DNA from: Falciphora oryzae
Lineage: Eukaryota > Ascomycota > Sordariomycetes > Magnaporthales > Magnaporthaceae
Reading direction: 5' to 3'
Length of the DNA: 64,000 bases
Assembly (NCBI GenBank): GCA_000733355.1
Contig: JNVV01000003.1
Location: forward strand, 1 to 64,000
Position numbers and translations under genes: made by a program. The notes under the pieces were generated by a model. The model had not been told where the DNA came from, did not search any database, and saw nothing but the letters and a program-made list of their open reading frames with translations. Of this stretch, positions 44,290 to 55,249 are shown in pieces; position 1 is the first letter of the stretch; every line of letters starts with the position of its first letter.

Positions 44290-46065
44290 GCTTGTTTAGT
44301 CTTGGCCAGCAGCGCCAGGCAGATAGGTATGGCCAACTTGGGGACGACGACAAGCGGGTGTAGTGTTTTGTATAATGCTTGGGTAGGTAGGTAGGTAGAT
44401 AGATAGGTAGGTGTATACTTGGGTAGATGTGTGTGAGACGGAGGTAGGGATGCAGGGAGGTAGGCGACGGGGCGCCGAGGGGGAATGAAGTCTGGTGATG
44501 GAGTAGTGTGTCCCTGGATGGATAGGGGGAGGGGACCTTGGCGGGCTAAGGACGGGCTAGTAATGGCCATGTACCATCGGGGTCCCTACAGTTGTCACAG
44601 GGCGCCGGGGCAGGCTGGCGCATGAAGTCCTAATAATAATAGAAAGGGCCGGATCGGCCAGGCGGGCACAGAGACACCAAACTGTCTGTCGACTTGTTGC
44701 GCCGTCCACGAGACAAGGGGTGGGTGGTGGCCTCGAGAGGGAGCCTCGAGAGGGGCGACGGCGTGGTTGGGTGATGACAATGACGGGCTCGGTTTGGGTT
44801 GGCTGAAGCCGTGCAGCCTACAGTGGTGTCGGGAGCTTTGGGGCCTGCCTTGTCAGCTATCGGATCATTGCGGTGGAGGGTGGTGGCAGTGACGGGAGGC
44901 GGTCGCAGTCCGTAGTAAGCGGTGCCAGATTCAGTGCCAGGCGCCAGCGCACTCCACGGGGAGACGACTCCACCGTGCTCCATGTCCATGCCGTTCCGCA
45001 GGCGACAGGCGAGGCGGGCTGCATCCAGGCTGGGCTCCTTGGCCCACCATAAAACATCATCCCCATTCGCTGATTCAAAGAAAACCTAACACCAGACAGA
45101 CTCCTGAATATGCCATTCTTCACATGCATGCACGTACTCGATAGAGTGTGTTCTATTCTAGTGCACCAAACAAACAGAGATATCCCTCGCACCCGTCTGT
45201 AACGCAAAAGCCTCAGACGCTGAATCAGATCGCCCAGGGCTACAGCAGTCAAGGACGGGTATTTCAGGTTGCCGGCCGGTTGGTAATCTGGACACTGACT
45301 TGCTGATTTTCGGCACCGGGGAGATCGGGGCATCACGGGTTCGTTCTCATAGACCGCTATGGATGCTGCGAGAAGTTGGAGAGATGGTTCAGGCAGATAG
45401 TTGTATTAGGCGGTTGAAAGGCAAGACCGCTACGCAGTGTCGACGATGCTGGTTTTGGGACTCGTCACTTGACTCTGGTCGCGACGTCGACGGTTGTTGT
45501 GCCTCTGTTTGGGGTTGGTTGGGATGCCCAGCCCACACAGCGCCCACCACCGCCTGCGCGTCCCGAGCACGTGTAGCGGTGCATCTGGACGCCGGACCCA
45601 CTTGGACGTCACAAACGTGGTCCGCTCCAGTCGAGGTGGCTGTGTGGAGCGGCTGCCACTGAAGCTCCCCATAGAGACCACACAGTGCATCGGCACGCAG
45701 GCTAGCCGCTATCGTCCGCCTCCGCAGCCGGCGCGTGGCCCCCGGCCAGCCAAGGACCATCCCAACTGGTCTATGACTTATCGCCGTCGTACGTGCAACG
45801 CCTAGCCCAGGTACCTCCTGCCTTCGCGGGGCGGCCACTCTCCGTCCATCCTCGGTCAGCCTCAACAACTCGGGCCCAAGCTTGCATCCCGCCCTTTCTT
45901 CTTCCTCTTGAATCATTTTAATTACAAACCTCTGTCCGGTGCTCCCTCCGCCACCGAACGCGCCCTATCTTCCGTCTCCATTCCTCCGCTTCCTATTCCC
46001 CCTTTACCTCAACTTGCCCAAGCACTCCGGACCGCGTGCTTGGCTGCCTGAACACAGCAGCAAAC
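44290..46065. other. Divergent intergenic region VPS9 gene / atg15
   Basis: This 1.8-kb stretch should hold both promoters and leaders. A TAGG-type microsatellite lies at 44382-44412. The 160 bp before atg15 is C/T-rich. No gene is seen. Confidence 0.5.
44382..44412. repeat. (GGTA)n/(GATA)n microsatellite
   Basis: Tandem GGTA units are interrupted by two GATA units, 31 nt in all. Confidence 0.9.
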
Positions 46066-48068
46066 ATGGGCGTCAGCCACAAGGCTTCCCCCAACAGATG
46101 CGCCTCTGCCAGCAGAGTGACCGCCCAGCTCCTCCTCTCTTTCCTCGCCTTCTCCGTCGGCCCGTCCGCCGCCGCCCCCGACCACGACGCCCACAACCAG
46201 TTTGTCCTGCCATTACCGCAGACCCCGATCCCGCCGTTGTCTCCCGAGCCTGCCGCCCCGGCCGACCATACATTTACTCTCCGCCATGTATTCCACCACG
46301 GGACGCATCGGCATCCTAGGCTGCACCGGCGGCAGGACATCCACCAGAGCGACGCCGGCAGCGTCTGGCTCGCCGCCGAGGACGGGCACGCCCCGTATCG
46401 GCTTCCTTCATTGACGGCCAAGAGTCGTCCGGGAAAAATCCAACGACTGGTGGACCGGCGGCCGAGCGTGGTAGAGCCTATGGTGGCCGAGGCGCGTCAG
46501 AGGGGGTCCGTGTCGGTTCTTTCGGCTGATGCATGGTCCCTCGATGACGTGCCCACACCCAATATCGCCGACAAGCAAACCATCGTCAACCTCGCTTACA
46601 TGGCGGCTGACGCCTATGTCGAGAAGCCCAACCTGCCGGACTGGGAAGACGTCGGCGATCGGTTCAACCGGAGCGCCGACTTTGGGTGGGAGACAGATGG
46701 ACTACGCGGTCACGTGTTTGCCGACGAGACCAATTCCACCATCGTCATCGGGCTCAAGGGTACCTCGCTCGCCGTCTTTGACGGGGAGGGCACCACGACC
46801 AACGACAAGGAGAACGACAACCTCTTCTTCAGCTGCTGTTGCGCCCAACAGGGTCAATGGACCTGGCGGCAGGTCTGCAGCTGTGCGACATCGACTTACT
46901 CATGCAATGTCACCTGTGTCTCGCAGGCCCTGCGTGAGGAGAACCGTTACTACATGGCCGCCCGAGAGCTCTACTCCAACGTCACGGAGCTGTACCCAGA
47001 CTCCAACGTGTGGCTCACGGGACATTCCCTGGGTGGCGCCGTCAGCTCTTTTCTCGGCTTGACCTACGGCCTGCCCGTGGTCACCTTCCAGGCTGTCCCC
47101 GAGGCCCTGGCCGCTGGCCGGCTAGGGCTCCCGATCCCCCCGGCCTCGGACCCCAACTTCCCGCAGACCAGAGAGCACACAGGCGCGTACCACTTTGGCC
47201 ACACCGCCGACCCCATATACATGGGAACGTGTAACGGGGCCACCGCATCTTGCTCCTATGCTGGCTATGCGCTTGAGACCGCCTGCCATGCTGGGAAAGA
47301 GTGCGTCTATGATGTCGTAGCTGATAAGGGCTGGCGTGTCGGTGTCGGCACGCACAAGATTCGGACCGTGATCCAAGACGTGCTCCTCAAGTACGACACA
47401 GTCCCCAAGTGTCAATCGACGCCCGAGTGCCGCGACTGCCTGCTCTGGAAGATGTACGAGAGCAACGGAACCGAAAGCACCACCACATCGAGCTCAACTA
47501 CCACGTCAAAGCCCGTGACTCGCACGGAGACTTGCAAAACGCCTGGTAAGTACCCCACTCAAAGCGCACGCTGCTGGCAACCAACCCCGACTGTCGACGA
47601 CAGTACCATATATCGTTTGACTTGAAGCGGAATGGTGCAAGGCTGACTCGATATGCTCTAACTTCAGGCTGGTGGGGCTGCTTGGATGAGACTACAACTA
47701 CGACAGCTACGACAACTTCAAGTACTACCACGACCACTACGTCAACTTGCAAAACGCCCGGCTGGTTTGGCTGCAAGGACAAGACGACGACAACCACGAC
47801 GACTCCAGCCCCGACAGCCACATCCACAACCACTTGCCTGACTCCCGGGTGGTTCGGATGCAACGACAAGACGTCGTCTCAAAGCAGCACGGTGCCATCG
47901 GCTACCTCTCACACTATCACGGCGCCGCCTACGTTGACGCCGACTGAGAAGCCAAACCCCCCGGGAAATCCGCCGCACAAGGGAAAGGGCAAGTGTGTGA
48001 GTCGCAACTGGTTTGGTTTGTGTAAAGAATGGGATTGCCAGCGTGATGCAGAGGTAGGCGACCTTTAG
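46066..48068 (+). CDS. atg15: Autophagic phospholipase/lipase Atg15 with cysteine-module tail
   Basis: Exons 46066-47545 and 47668-48068 give 626 residues. Atg15 breaks down autophagic and Cvt/MVB membranes inside the vacuole. It has an N-terminal signal anchor ([12 protein letters not shown], about residues 18-36), and a lipase fold with nucleophile Ser321 in GHSLGG. The family-specific cysteine block [17 protein letters not shown] and the conserved [15 protein letters not shown] also occur. The C-terminal 130 residues alternate Thr-rich linkers with Cys modules: CKTPGWWGC (split by the intron), [18 protein letters not shown] and [10 protein letters not shown]. The tail is probably lumenal and O-glycosylated. 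The intron is gtaagt..cttcag with a CTAAC branch. Identification of the lipase body is firm; the modular tail is described under findings. Confidence 0.96.
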
Positions 48069-48709
48069 CAGTGGCACTCGCATCACCTGTCTCGTGGCAT
48101 TTTGTCTTTCCTGTTGTTTCTTTCTTGTATTATTGGTTGCGGTTCTTCCTTCTTTGCTTTCTTTCTGAACGGTCTGGTCACGTTTTAAACGGAGTAATCA
48201 GGACGCATGTAACATTGTGGGAAGCGCAGGTGCCAGTTGGCTTTTGAGATCAGAATGAGAGCATCACGCAAGTTTGAGCGCAGACTCCCAAGATAGATGA
48301 CGGTTTCGCGTTGGTCTTCGAAATAGAAATAAACGGGATCATATCTCGTCATTTAGTTTGGATTATCTCAACATAGCATTCATAAACCTATCACATACCT
48401 GGTACTCATCTCGTTTATGCTCTGGGAGTGACAACAGACCGAAGCCGAGGGCACCATCAGGGGACAGAGGTCCATGTCCAGACGCTGTCAATTTGTGGGT
48501 CCAGGCTTGAATTTGGTGATGTCAGCGCCCGAAGCCAATGTGAATGTCGAACTGTGTTGCAGCTTGAAAAATTATTTCCGACTGTCTAACGCGATCAACT
48601 CCAACGCGACCACCTGCCGCACCTACCACCAAAGGCTGTCAACGCTGACATTGCAAAACACAAATCGAGCGAGGTGCCGCCGCACCGCCGGGTCTTGATC
48701 GCGTCAACC
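48069..48709. other. Intergenic stretch between atg15 and vps72
   Basis: This 641-bp stretch holds the atg15 3' flank (T-rich at 48100-48165) and the vps72 promoter. No gene is seen. Confidence 0.5.
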
Positions 48710-51534
48710 ATGGCCACCGACCGCGGTGCGCCGACCCAGGCGCCGGGAGCCGCTGCTTTGTCCTCGGACAGCGACAGTAGCGACGGCGAGGGTGGCTCGC
48801 CGACCTCGGGAAATAACTCGCAGGTGGAATGGCTGGCCACGGGACGGTCGAGGAGGTCCACCGCCGGCAACCGCATGAAATCTATGATCGCCCAGGAGGC
48901 CGCCGCCGCGGGTCTGGGCCGCGGAGCCAACGAGGACTCGGACCTGGAGCTGCTCTTTGCCGAAGCCGATGACGACGAGGGATTCACCGACGATGGCGAG
49001 CGAGACGACGCGTCCGATGCCCATATGGACTCGAGCTCCGACGACGACGACGATGCCGCTGGCGGGGCCGACGACGAGCTCGAGGGCGAGAAGGAGCTGG
49101 AGCGCGTCGCCCGCGAGAAGCGCGCGGCGACCCGCAAACGAAAGGCGCAGGAGGCCATCCCGGCCAAGTTCCGTAAACGCGTCCGCATCGACAGCACGCC
49201 GTCAACGACTCCCGCAAGAGGGTCTGAAACGCCGACGGGGAGGCCGCCCCAGCGGCAGCGACAGGAGCATCAGCCGCGGCCCAAGAAAAAGAGCGAGCGG
49301 ACGAGCTGGCTCCCCACTGCGGCGGATATGCCGACGCGGGCGTCGGAGCGGTCGACGACGCGGATGAGCAAGGAGCAGCTACATCAGCAGATGGTGGAGC
49401 GCGAGGTCCGGCGTAAAAAGCAGCTGGAAATGCAGGAGAAGAAAGCCAAGCGGCTCGAGGCGCTCAAGAAGCCACCCATGACGCAGGCGGATCGACTGCG
49501 GGAGGCTGCCCTAGTCGAGAAACGCAACTCCAAAAGCCTGAACCGCTGGGAGGAGGCCGAGAAGCAGCGCGAGGAGGAGCGCGAGCGGAAGCTGGCCGCC
49601 CTCTACAGCCGAACCCTCGAGGGTCCCGTCTTTACCTTTTGGAGCGGCATCATGGAGCTTAGTGAGGGTCAGATGAAGCACGTCGGGCGCATGGTCGCCA
49701 TGGAGGAGAAGGCACCAAGGAAGAAGAGGCAATCGGCTGCTGCCGCGTCTGCTGCCGCCGCTGCGACCCCTACTGGACCTGAGGCTCCCGTACCAGACGG
49801 GCCTACGGAGCCTTCTAAAACTTCGACGCAGAAGGGACAGCAGGTGCCAACCGAGAAGCTGGATCCAGAGCCTGGTCTCGCCGCGCCGGCCTTTCACGAG
49901 GCCGTGTTCCGTCCCATTGGCCTTTCTACAAATCCGGCCGCTGACGCCTCTCACACAGCTGAGCCAAAGCCAGTCTCCTCGAGCGTGCTGGCGCCTCCTC
50001 TCAGTGTGCTGGCGCCACCCCTTGGGGCTCCCCCGGGGCCAATGCGGATGCCAGGGTTCAATACGACGCCGTCAGCAAACGGGACGTCCACCGTCCTCGC
50101 ACTCCCCAACACCTCTCATGGGTCGTCGCTCATATCCATGCCTTCGATCGATGCGCCGTCCTCGAACCTTCCATCCGTGCCGCCGACAGCGCCAGAGGCT
50201 GTCACCGGCACGGCCAAGAAAGCACCATCTCTGCCTGCCCCGCCACTCCCGCAACCAGCCAAGGCCGCATCTTCCAAACGCGCAAAGCAAGGGTCGGCGG
50301 CAAAGGCCTCGGTCTCGGAACAGCCGACACGGGATCCGGAGCCGGAGCCGCCGCTGGATGGTAAAGTAACCCGCAGCTGCATCATACTGCAGAACTTTGA
50401 CCAGAAAGCGATCGAGGACAAGACCGTACAGACGCAGATACTGTTCGGTCGGAAGATGAACAAGCTCGCAAGTGAGTCATCCCTGCGCCTATCTAGGTCC
50501 TACGGCCGGCCATCGCAGCCCTTGACAGCGAGGCGCAAAACGCTCACATGACTGACACCATCGTGCTCTACACAGAACCTGGTCACGCTCCTCACTGCGT
50601 CATCACGGGCCATGTTGCACGGTACAAGGACCCTAAGACGGGCCTGCCATTCGCTAACATGAACGCCTATAAGCAAATACGGCGCCTGACCCAAGGCGAG
50701 TACAAATGGAGCAGTCTCCTCGGCCTCTGGGTCGGCACCGGTGAGGTTGCGGCCAAGGGCGTGCCAAACCGGTTCCTAAAGGGGGGACCCAAGGAGGAAA
50801 GCCCTCCACCGGAACCGACACCGGCACCAGCGCCGGCTGCTGTTCCTGGTGGTGACGCTGCTGCCGCTGTGCCGTCGACTCCTAAACCATCCGCGAATGT
50901 CCCGCCTGCGGCCACTGGCACTGCTCCTGCATCACGGCCGGTGGCATCGCCGGCACCTACACCAACCCCGGCCGCCGCGAGGCCGGTGACACGTCCGGTC
51001 CTGGCCCCTGCTGCTGTGCATCGCCCATTTACGAGCTCCGGTCTTGCGGCACCTGTGATCAGCAGCCTGGCGGCGACGCGACCAGGCGTCCCAACGACTC
51101 ATGCTGTCCTGCCTCCTAGTGGCAACTCCGCATCTCACCCGCCTCCGCCGCCTCCGCCTCGACCCCTGTCTCTCGCCCCTGTCACGGCTCATGGAGCCAA
51201 ACACCCCACCGCCACTCCGCCAACAACCAACAGCACGTTTGCGCCTGCGCTCGCTCTCGCTCCTGCGGCGGCGCCAGCGCCTACGGCCTTGACCCCTGCG
51301 CTGGCCCCGCCAGCTGTGGCCGGAGGCCCACCTTTAAAAACCCCGGCGTCCCGTGATGCCCACACGACTCTTGCTCCGTCGTCGTCAGTGCCTGCCCCGG
51401 GTCCACCAGCGCCAACGCTCGCTACCACCCCGGTCCCAGCGGCTCCGCCTATCCCCACCGCAGCACCCATGGCGCTGGCTCCTAAAGCGGAGCCGAGCCA
51501 AGACGGACAAGGAGACCAGCCAACCTGTGTCTAA
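48710..51534 (+). CDS. vps72: Vps72/Swc2 (YL1 family), SWR1-complex H2A.Z chaperone
   Basis: Exons 48710-50471 and 50576-51534 give 906 residues. The N-terminal half is the YL1 H2A.Z-binding type: RSTAGNRMKSMI, then a strongly acidic region (residues about 80-145), then basic KRKAQEAIPAKFRKRVRID. The YL1-C domain starts across the intron (NKLA-KPGHAPHCVITGHVARYKDPKTGLPFAN..., about 587-640) and ends YKWSSLLGLWVG. The protein delivers H2A.Z-H2B to the SWR1 remodeller in the nucleus. A middle Lys/Glu coiled region (about 220-310) carries RMSKEQLHQQMVEREVRRKKQLEMQ-type helices. After YL1-C there is an unusual tail of about 260 residues, almost all Ala, Pro, Thr and Val. The ATG at 48710 is the first in frame. 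Confidence 0.93.
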
Positions 51535-52901
51535 GGGATGCTGGAAAAGGGGAATAAACCCCCTTTTTAGTTTATGTACATAGCACTATTGAAACAAAAA
51601 CACACCACGCTGCATGATACCAATTAAACGAATTGATTCTCCTCAGAGGGCTACCTAGCCAAAGTCTCAGGAAGGCCGTAGTTTGCATACCTCGGCAATT
51701 TTCAAATGGCCTGGTCTTTTTTTTCTTTGCTTTTTCTTTCCGTGGTGTGCTGCACGTCTTGCATAAACATAGCCGATCTCGGCATCCGTCGAAATTCACG
51801 ATGCACATCCCATCCATCGTCTGTGCAAACCCAACTTTCATCCGATGTGCCAGCCCCATGGATGCCCCGTCGGAAGAGCGCCATGGAAGCTGTGAGCAGC
51901 CCGCCGGGACCCGTGGAATTTTCCTGGCCAGGCCCCATCGAGGAGGACCGGGGCCGCCGATAACCCATGAACCATGGAGCGGTTTTCTGGATTCGGAATG
52001 GCGTGGGAAGCCTTTCGAGGGATGACGTTAGATGGTTGTCCCCTGGGGAATGCGACGCTGCCAGGGATTGGCTACGTAAAAGTGCCCTTATTTTTTTCTT
52101 GAGACAAAATTGTTATTGCCATGCCCGCATGAATGCGTTGCGTTGGCGCCTGGGCTCTGGAACGACTTGTCACGCCTTTCTCCCGTCAGAGGCGCCGCTA
52201 GGATCTTCCATGGACATCATCTCTCGTGCTGCATCATACAGCCCGATGTGACCTCTTGGCATTGCGCCGCATCGGATAACGGACATTGTAGCGTTGCGTC
52301 CGGGTCGCTTTTTGGTCCGCCTGTGTTCATGCTATCATCTAGAACTGTCTTGCCTGAAAATTCTTTGCTTTTGTCTTCTGCACCATCATGTGGACCACGT
52401 TGCCTCAACAATTTTTGGCATGAACACGGGGTCTAAACACGGGCGGGTGTCGTTCTATCATCCTTGATTTGTTCCACCAGGCGAGGCCCGGATCACAGTC
52501 TCAGTCGCGGGAGTATTTGGGTCATCAAAGGACATCGTGTGGGTATTGTGCGATGAATGAGTAAATAAATAATAATAATAAAAATCCATCCTTGTGACGC
52601 CTTGTTTAAGGCCGAGCCGAGGGAACCCGTGACGACGTGCGCGTCTATGAAAGAAGTCTATCCCTAAAATCCCATTTCCAATATCCGTTTGTATGCTATG
52701 CAGGAACTCCGGGTCCCAAACAACCGTGAAAAAAAAAAAAAGTTGCAAAAAGAGCTCATTACATCGCTTTGAGTAAAACAGAGACCATGTCTCTGTGTGT
52801 AAAACAAGTGGTGGCCTTTCGCCGCCAGAAACGAGCGATATGAAAGGCAAGGTGAAGTAGAGTTTAGTTGTTGTAGGCCGAGGCCGATCCTTGGTAATCG
52901 A
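51535..52901. other. Convergent intergenic region (1.4 kb)
   Basis: It lies between the 3' ends of vps72 and the CBM48 gene. It contains T-rich DNA (51716-51745), an (AAT)n run near 52563-52582 and an A-run near 52728-52741. No gene is seen. Confidence 0.5.
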
Positions 52902-55249
52902 TCAGGCCTTCGTGACGGCCGGGGCCATCCAGCGAAGCTCGTCAGTCAGATCGCTGGTCTCCTCGATGCGGGCGACCGAGATTGCAGGCGCCACAGCCTC
53001 TCGGTGGGCGGTATCATCGGCGGTCACCGCGGTCGGCGTCATTTTGTTCTCGCTCATGGCAGCCTCAGGCAGCGTGTAGCCTGAAAAGTTGGCCAGCAGG
53101 CTGCCGAAGGATGCACCGAAGCTGGTATTGATGCCCTGCAGAGGTCTCAGGCCGAAACCATCATCCTCCACCTCCGCCTCCTCATCTTCTTCGTCGTCGT
53201 CGTCGGAGAAGTAGAAGGAAGGCGCTTGGGAGAGAGTCGACTCTGGCGAGTGGGGAGCGATAAGAGAATTGGTAGACAAGCGAGACTGCGGGCGACTGGC
53301 ATCCAGTGTCGGAAGGATCGGGGCGGACCGGGTCGGGTGCGCCGGCGTCTGCGGCCGGGATTGGTTGCCGAGTCGGACAAGGCTGGAGGACGATGAGAAC
53401 GAGCGCTGCGAGGGCGGCGGCGACAGGACGGTGACGGGAGCGCTCTCGGACTGGGCCGAAGTGGCAAAGTTGTCGTCGTCGTCATTCTCCTCGGCGATGT
53501 CTTCGGGGATGGCCAGGGCAGGGTCATTGAGGTCCTCCTCCTCAACTGCAAACTCGGCGGGCGGCAGGGGAGTGTCGTCCGAGAGGAATCTGAGCAGCGA
53601 GTCGGGGGAAATGTCCCTCGAGCGGCAGCTCTGGGCCGAGGGGGAGCGGGAGGCCGTCCTCTCGTCCTGCTCCTCCATCAGAACCTCGACAGGCTGGCTG
53701 TCGGGCTCGACATCGTTCCTAGCGCTCTCCTTCTGGTTGTGGCTCGACTTGCTGCGGCTGAACAGGCGTCGAGGGGACCACGTCCACGAGGGGTTGGGCG
53801 ACAGCGACCTAGTCGATCGCTTGTGTACGAGGCTTCGTACGTGGGACGTAGCTTGGCGGCAGAGAGGCGGCTCTGGAACCGGGGGCGCGACGCGGGTAGG
53901 AACGAATTTGTGCTCGGGCTTGACTGTCATAAAGTCGCAGTCGCGGACAGAGCTGAGTGAGGCGCTGCGTTTGCGAGTGGACATTTCGAAAGGAACGTAG
54001 ATGGTGTTGACCGGTTGGCCCGGTAGTGACGGGCAGGCGGTGGTTGATGGCAGGGACGGGTCGTGGACCTCAGTTGAGCCGTCTAGCTCGTACTATATAA
54101 AAGGAACGGAACCGGTCAGAACCACAGGTAGGCAGGTGACAAGCAAGAAAGGGATGGGGTAGGAAGGGTGGTGGGTGGCTTACATAGTAGTAATAAGTCT
54201 CGCCCATCTTGAGACCCCCGTTCTTGAAAGAGTGGCATCCCTTCCACTGGCCACGGTCTCGCCGAACGTCGCGCTCCATGGTATAAGCTTTGGCAAAGTT
54301 GTCCCAGGATCCGAGTAGGTGGACGGTGCGCGTGGATGGGCTGGTCTCACTTTGGTTTTCACATTGGATGGGTCAGTTTACGGAGCGGACATTACGGATA
54401 TGTAGCTCTGGGCAGGGCAAGGGATGCATCTCTTGCTGCGCTTGCAGAGAGGAGCCACGTCGTGTGCGACCCGGCTGGGCGACCCCTAGTACGACGTGGA
54501 GGGAGGCTCGGGCTAAGACCGATGGAACCACGGCCAGCCATTGTGTCCTGCCCCAGCGACTCAGCCAGCTGACGGAGTAACGCAGCTTGGTCCCCACGCG
54601 CAACATGCCAGGTAGAGGCTTCTGGAAGGCCAACAGAAGGCAGGGGTGCGTGGAAATGAACGTCACTGCGCTGCCCGAGGTCTGGGTCGAGGGCCACCAA
54701 ATTCCAGCACCGCCATTTGCCGAGCCAGGGATCTTGTGCTTTCGTGGTGCGAAGGGGTGGGGATCCCCGTAAGCAGCAGGGGCAGGGACGAGTAAGAAGG
54801 CTGAGACAAAGCAAAAAGAAGAATGAGACAAAAAGGGAATAAGAAAAGAAAGCAAAAGCCTCGGTGCAGCTCAGGTCAGAATGCTACATACCTATTGGGG
54901 CGCCGAGGCAATCAAACAAGATGACGGTAATGAGCTGGATGGACAAAGGAGAGAGAGGTTGGACAAAGGGGAAAAAGTAAAGGCAAGCAAAGCTGGAGCG
55001 GCGAATCCGACGGCTGCCGTGCGCGCTGGAGGACGGTGCGGCAGGAAGGCAGGGTTGTGCTTGGTCGGTGGGTAATTGCAGTGAATTTGGTTTTGGGAGG
55101 GGCATGAACGAGCTTTCGATGGGGTGTGTCGGCTTGTCTTGTCTTGTGTGACGTGACTGAACGAAGGGCGTGAAATGATGATGGGCTCGAAGTCAACAAA
55201 AATAAGACGCCGCTTACAGAAAGAAGGTAACTAGAGTCGGGGATTGCAT
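52902..55249 (-). CDS. CBM48/AMPK-beta-like glycogen-binding domain protein with disordered tail
   Basis: The proposed minus-strand exons are 55249-55218, 54340-54184 and 54092-52902, giving 459 residues. Joining MQSPTLVTFF-L to PSTRTVHLLGSWDNFAKAY restores the first strands of a CBM48-type immunoglobulin-like fold. It continues RDRGQWKGCHSF, then GETYYYY-YELDGSTEVHDPS and PGQPVNTIYVP, with aromatic residues at the usual glycan-contact strands. Known relatives are glycogen-branching enzymes and the AMPK beta subunit, but no catalytic or AMPK C-terminal domain follows. Instead there are about 350 Ser/Pro-rich and acidic residues (EEEDLNDPALAIPEDIAEEND; SDDDDEEDEEAEVEDD) ending with a short hydrophobic patch (FGASFGSLLANFSGYTLPEAA). 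Exons 2 and 3 are firm. Exon 1 rests on start, frame and GTAAGC donor, and its intron of 877 nt is long. Role unknown. Confidence 0.75.
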
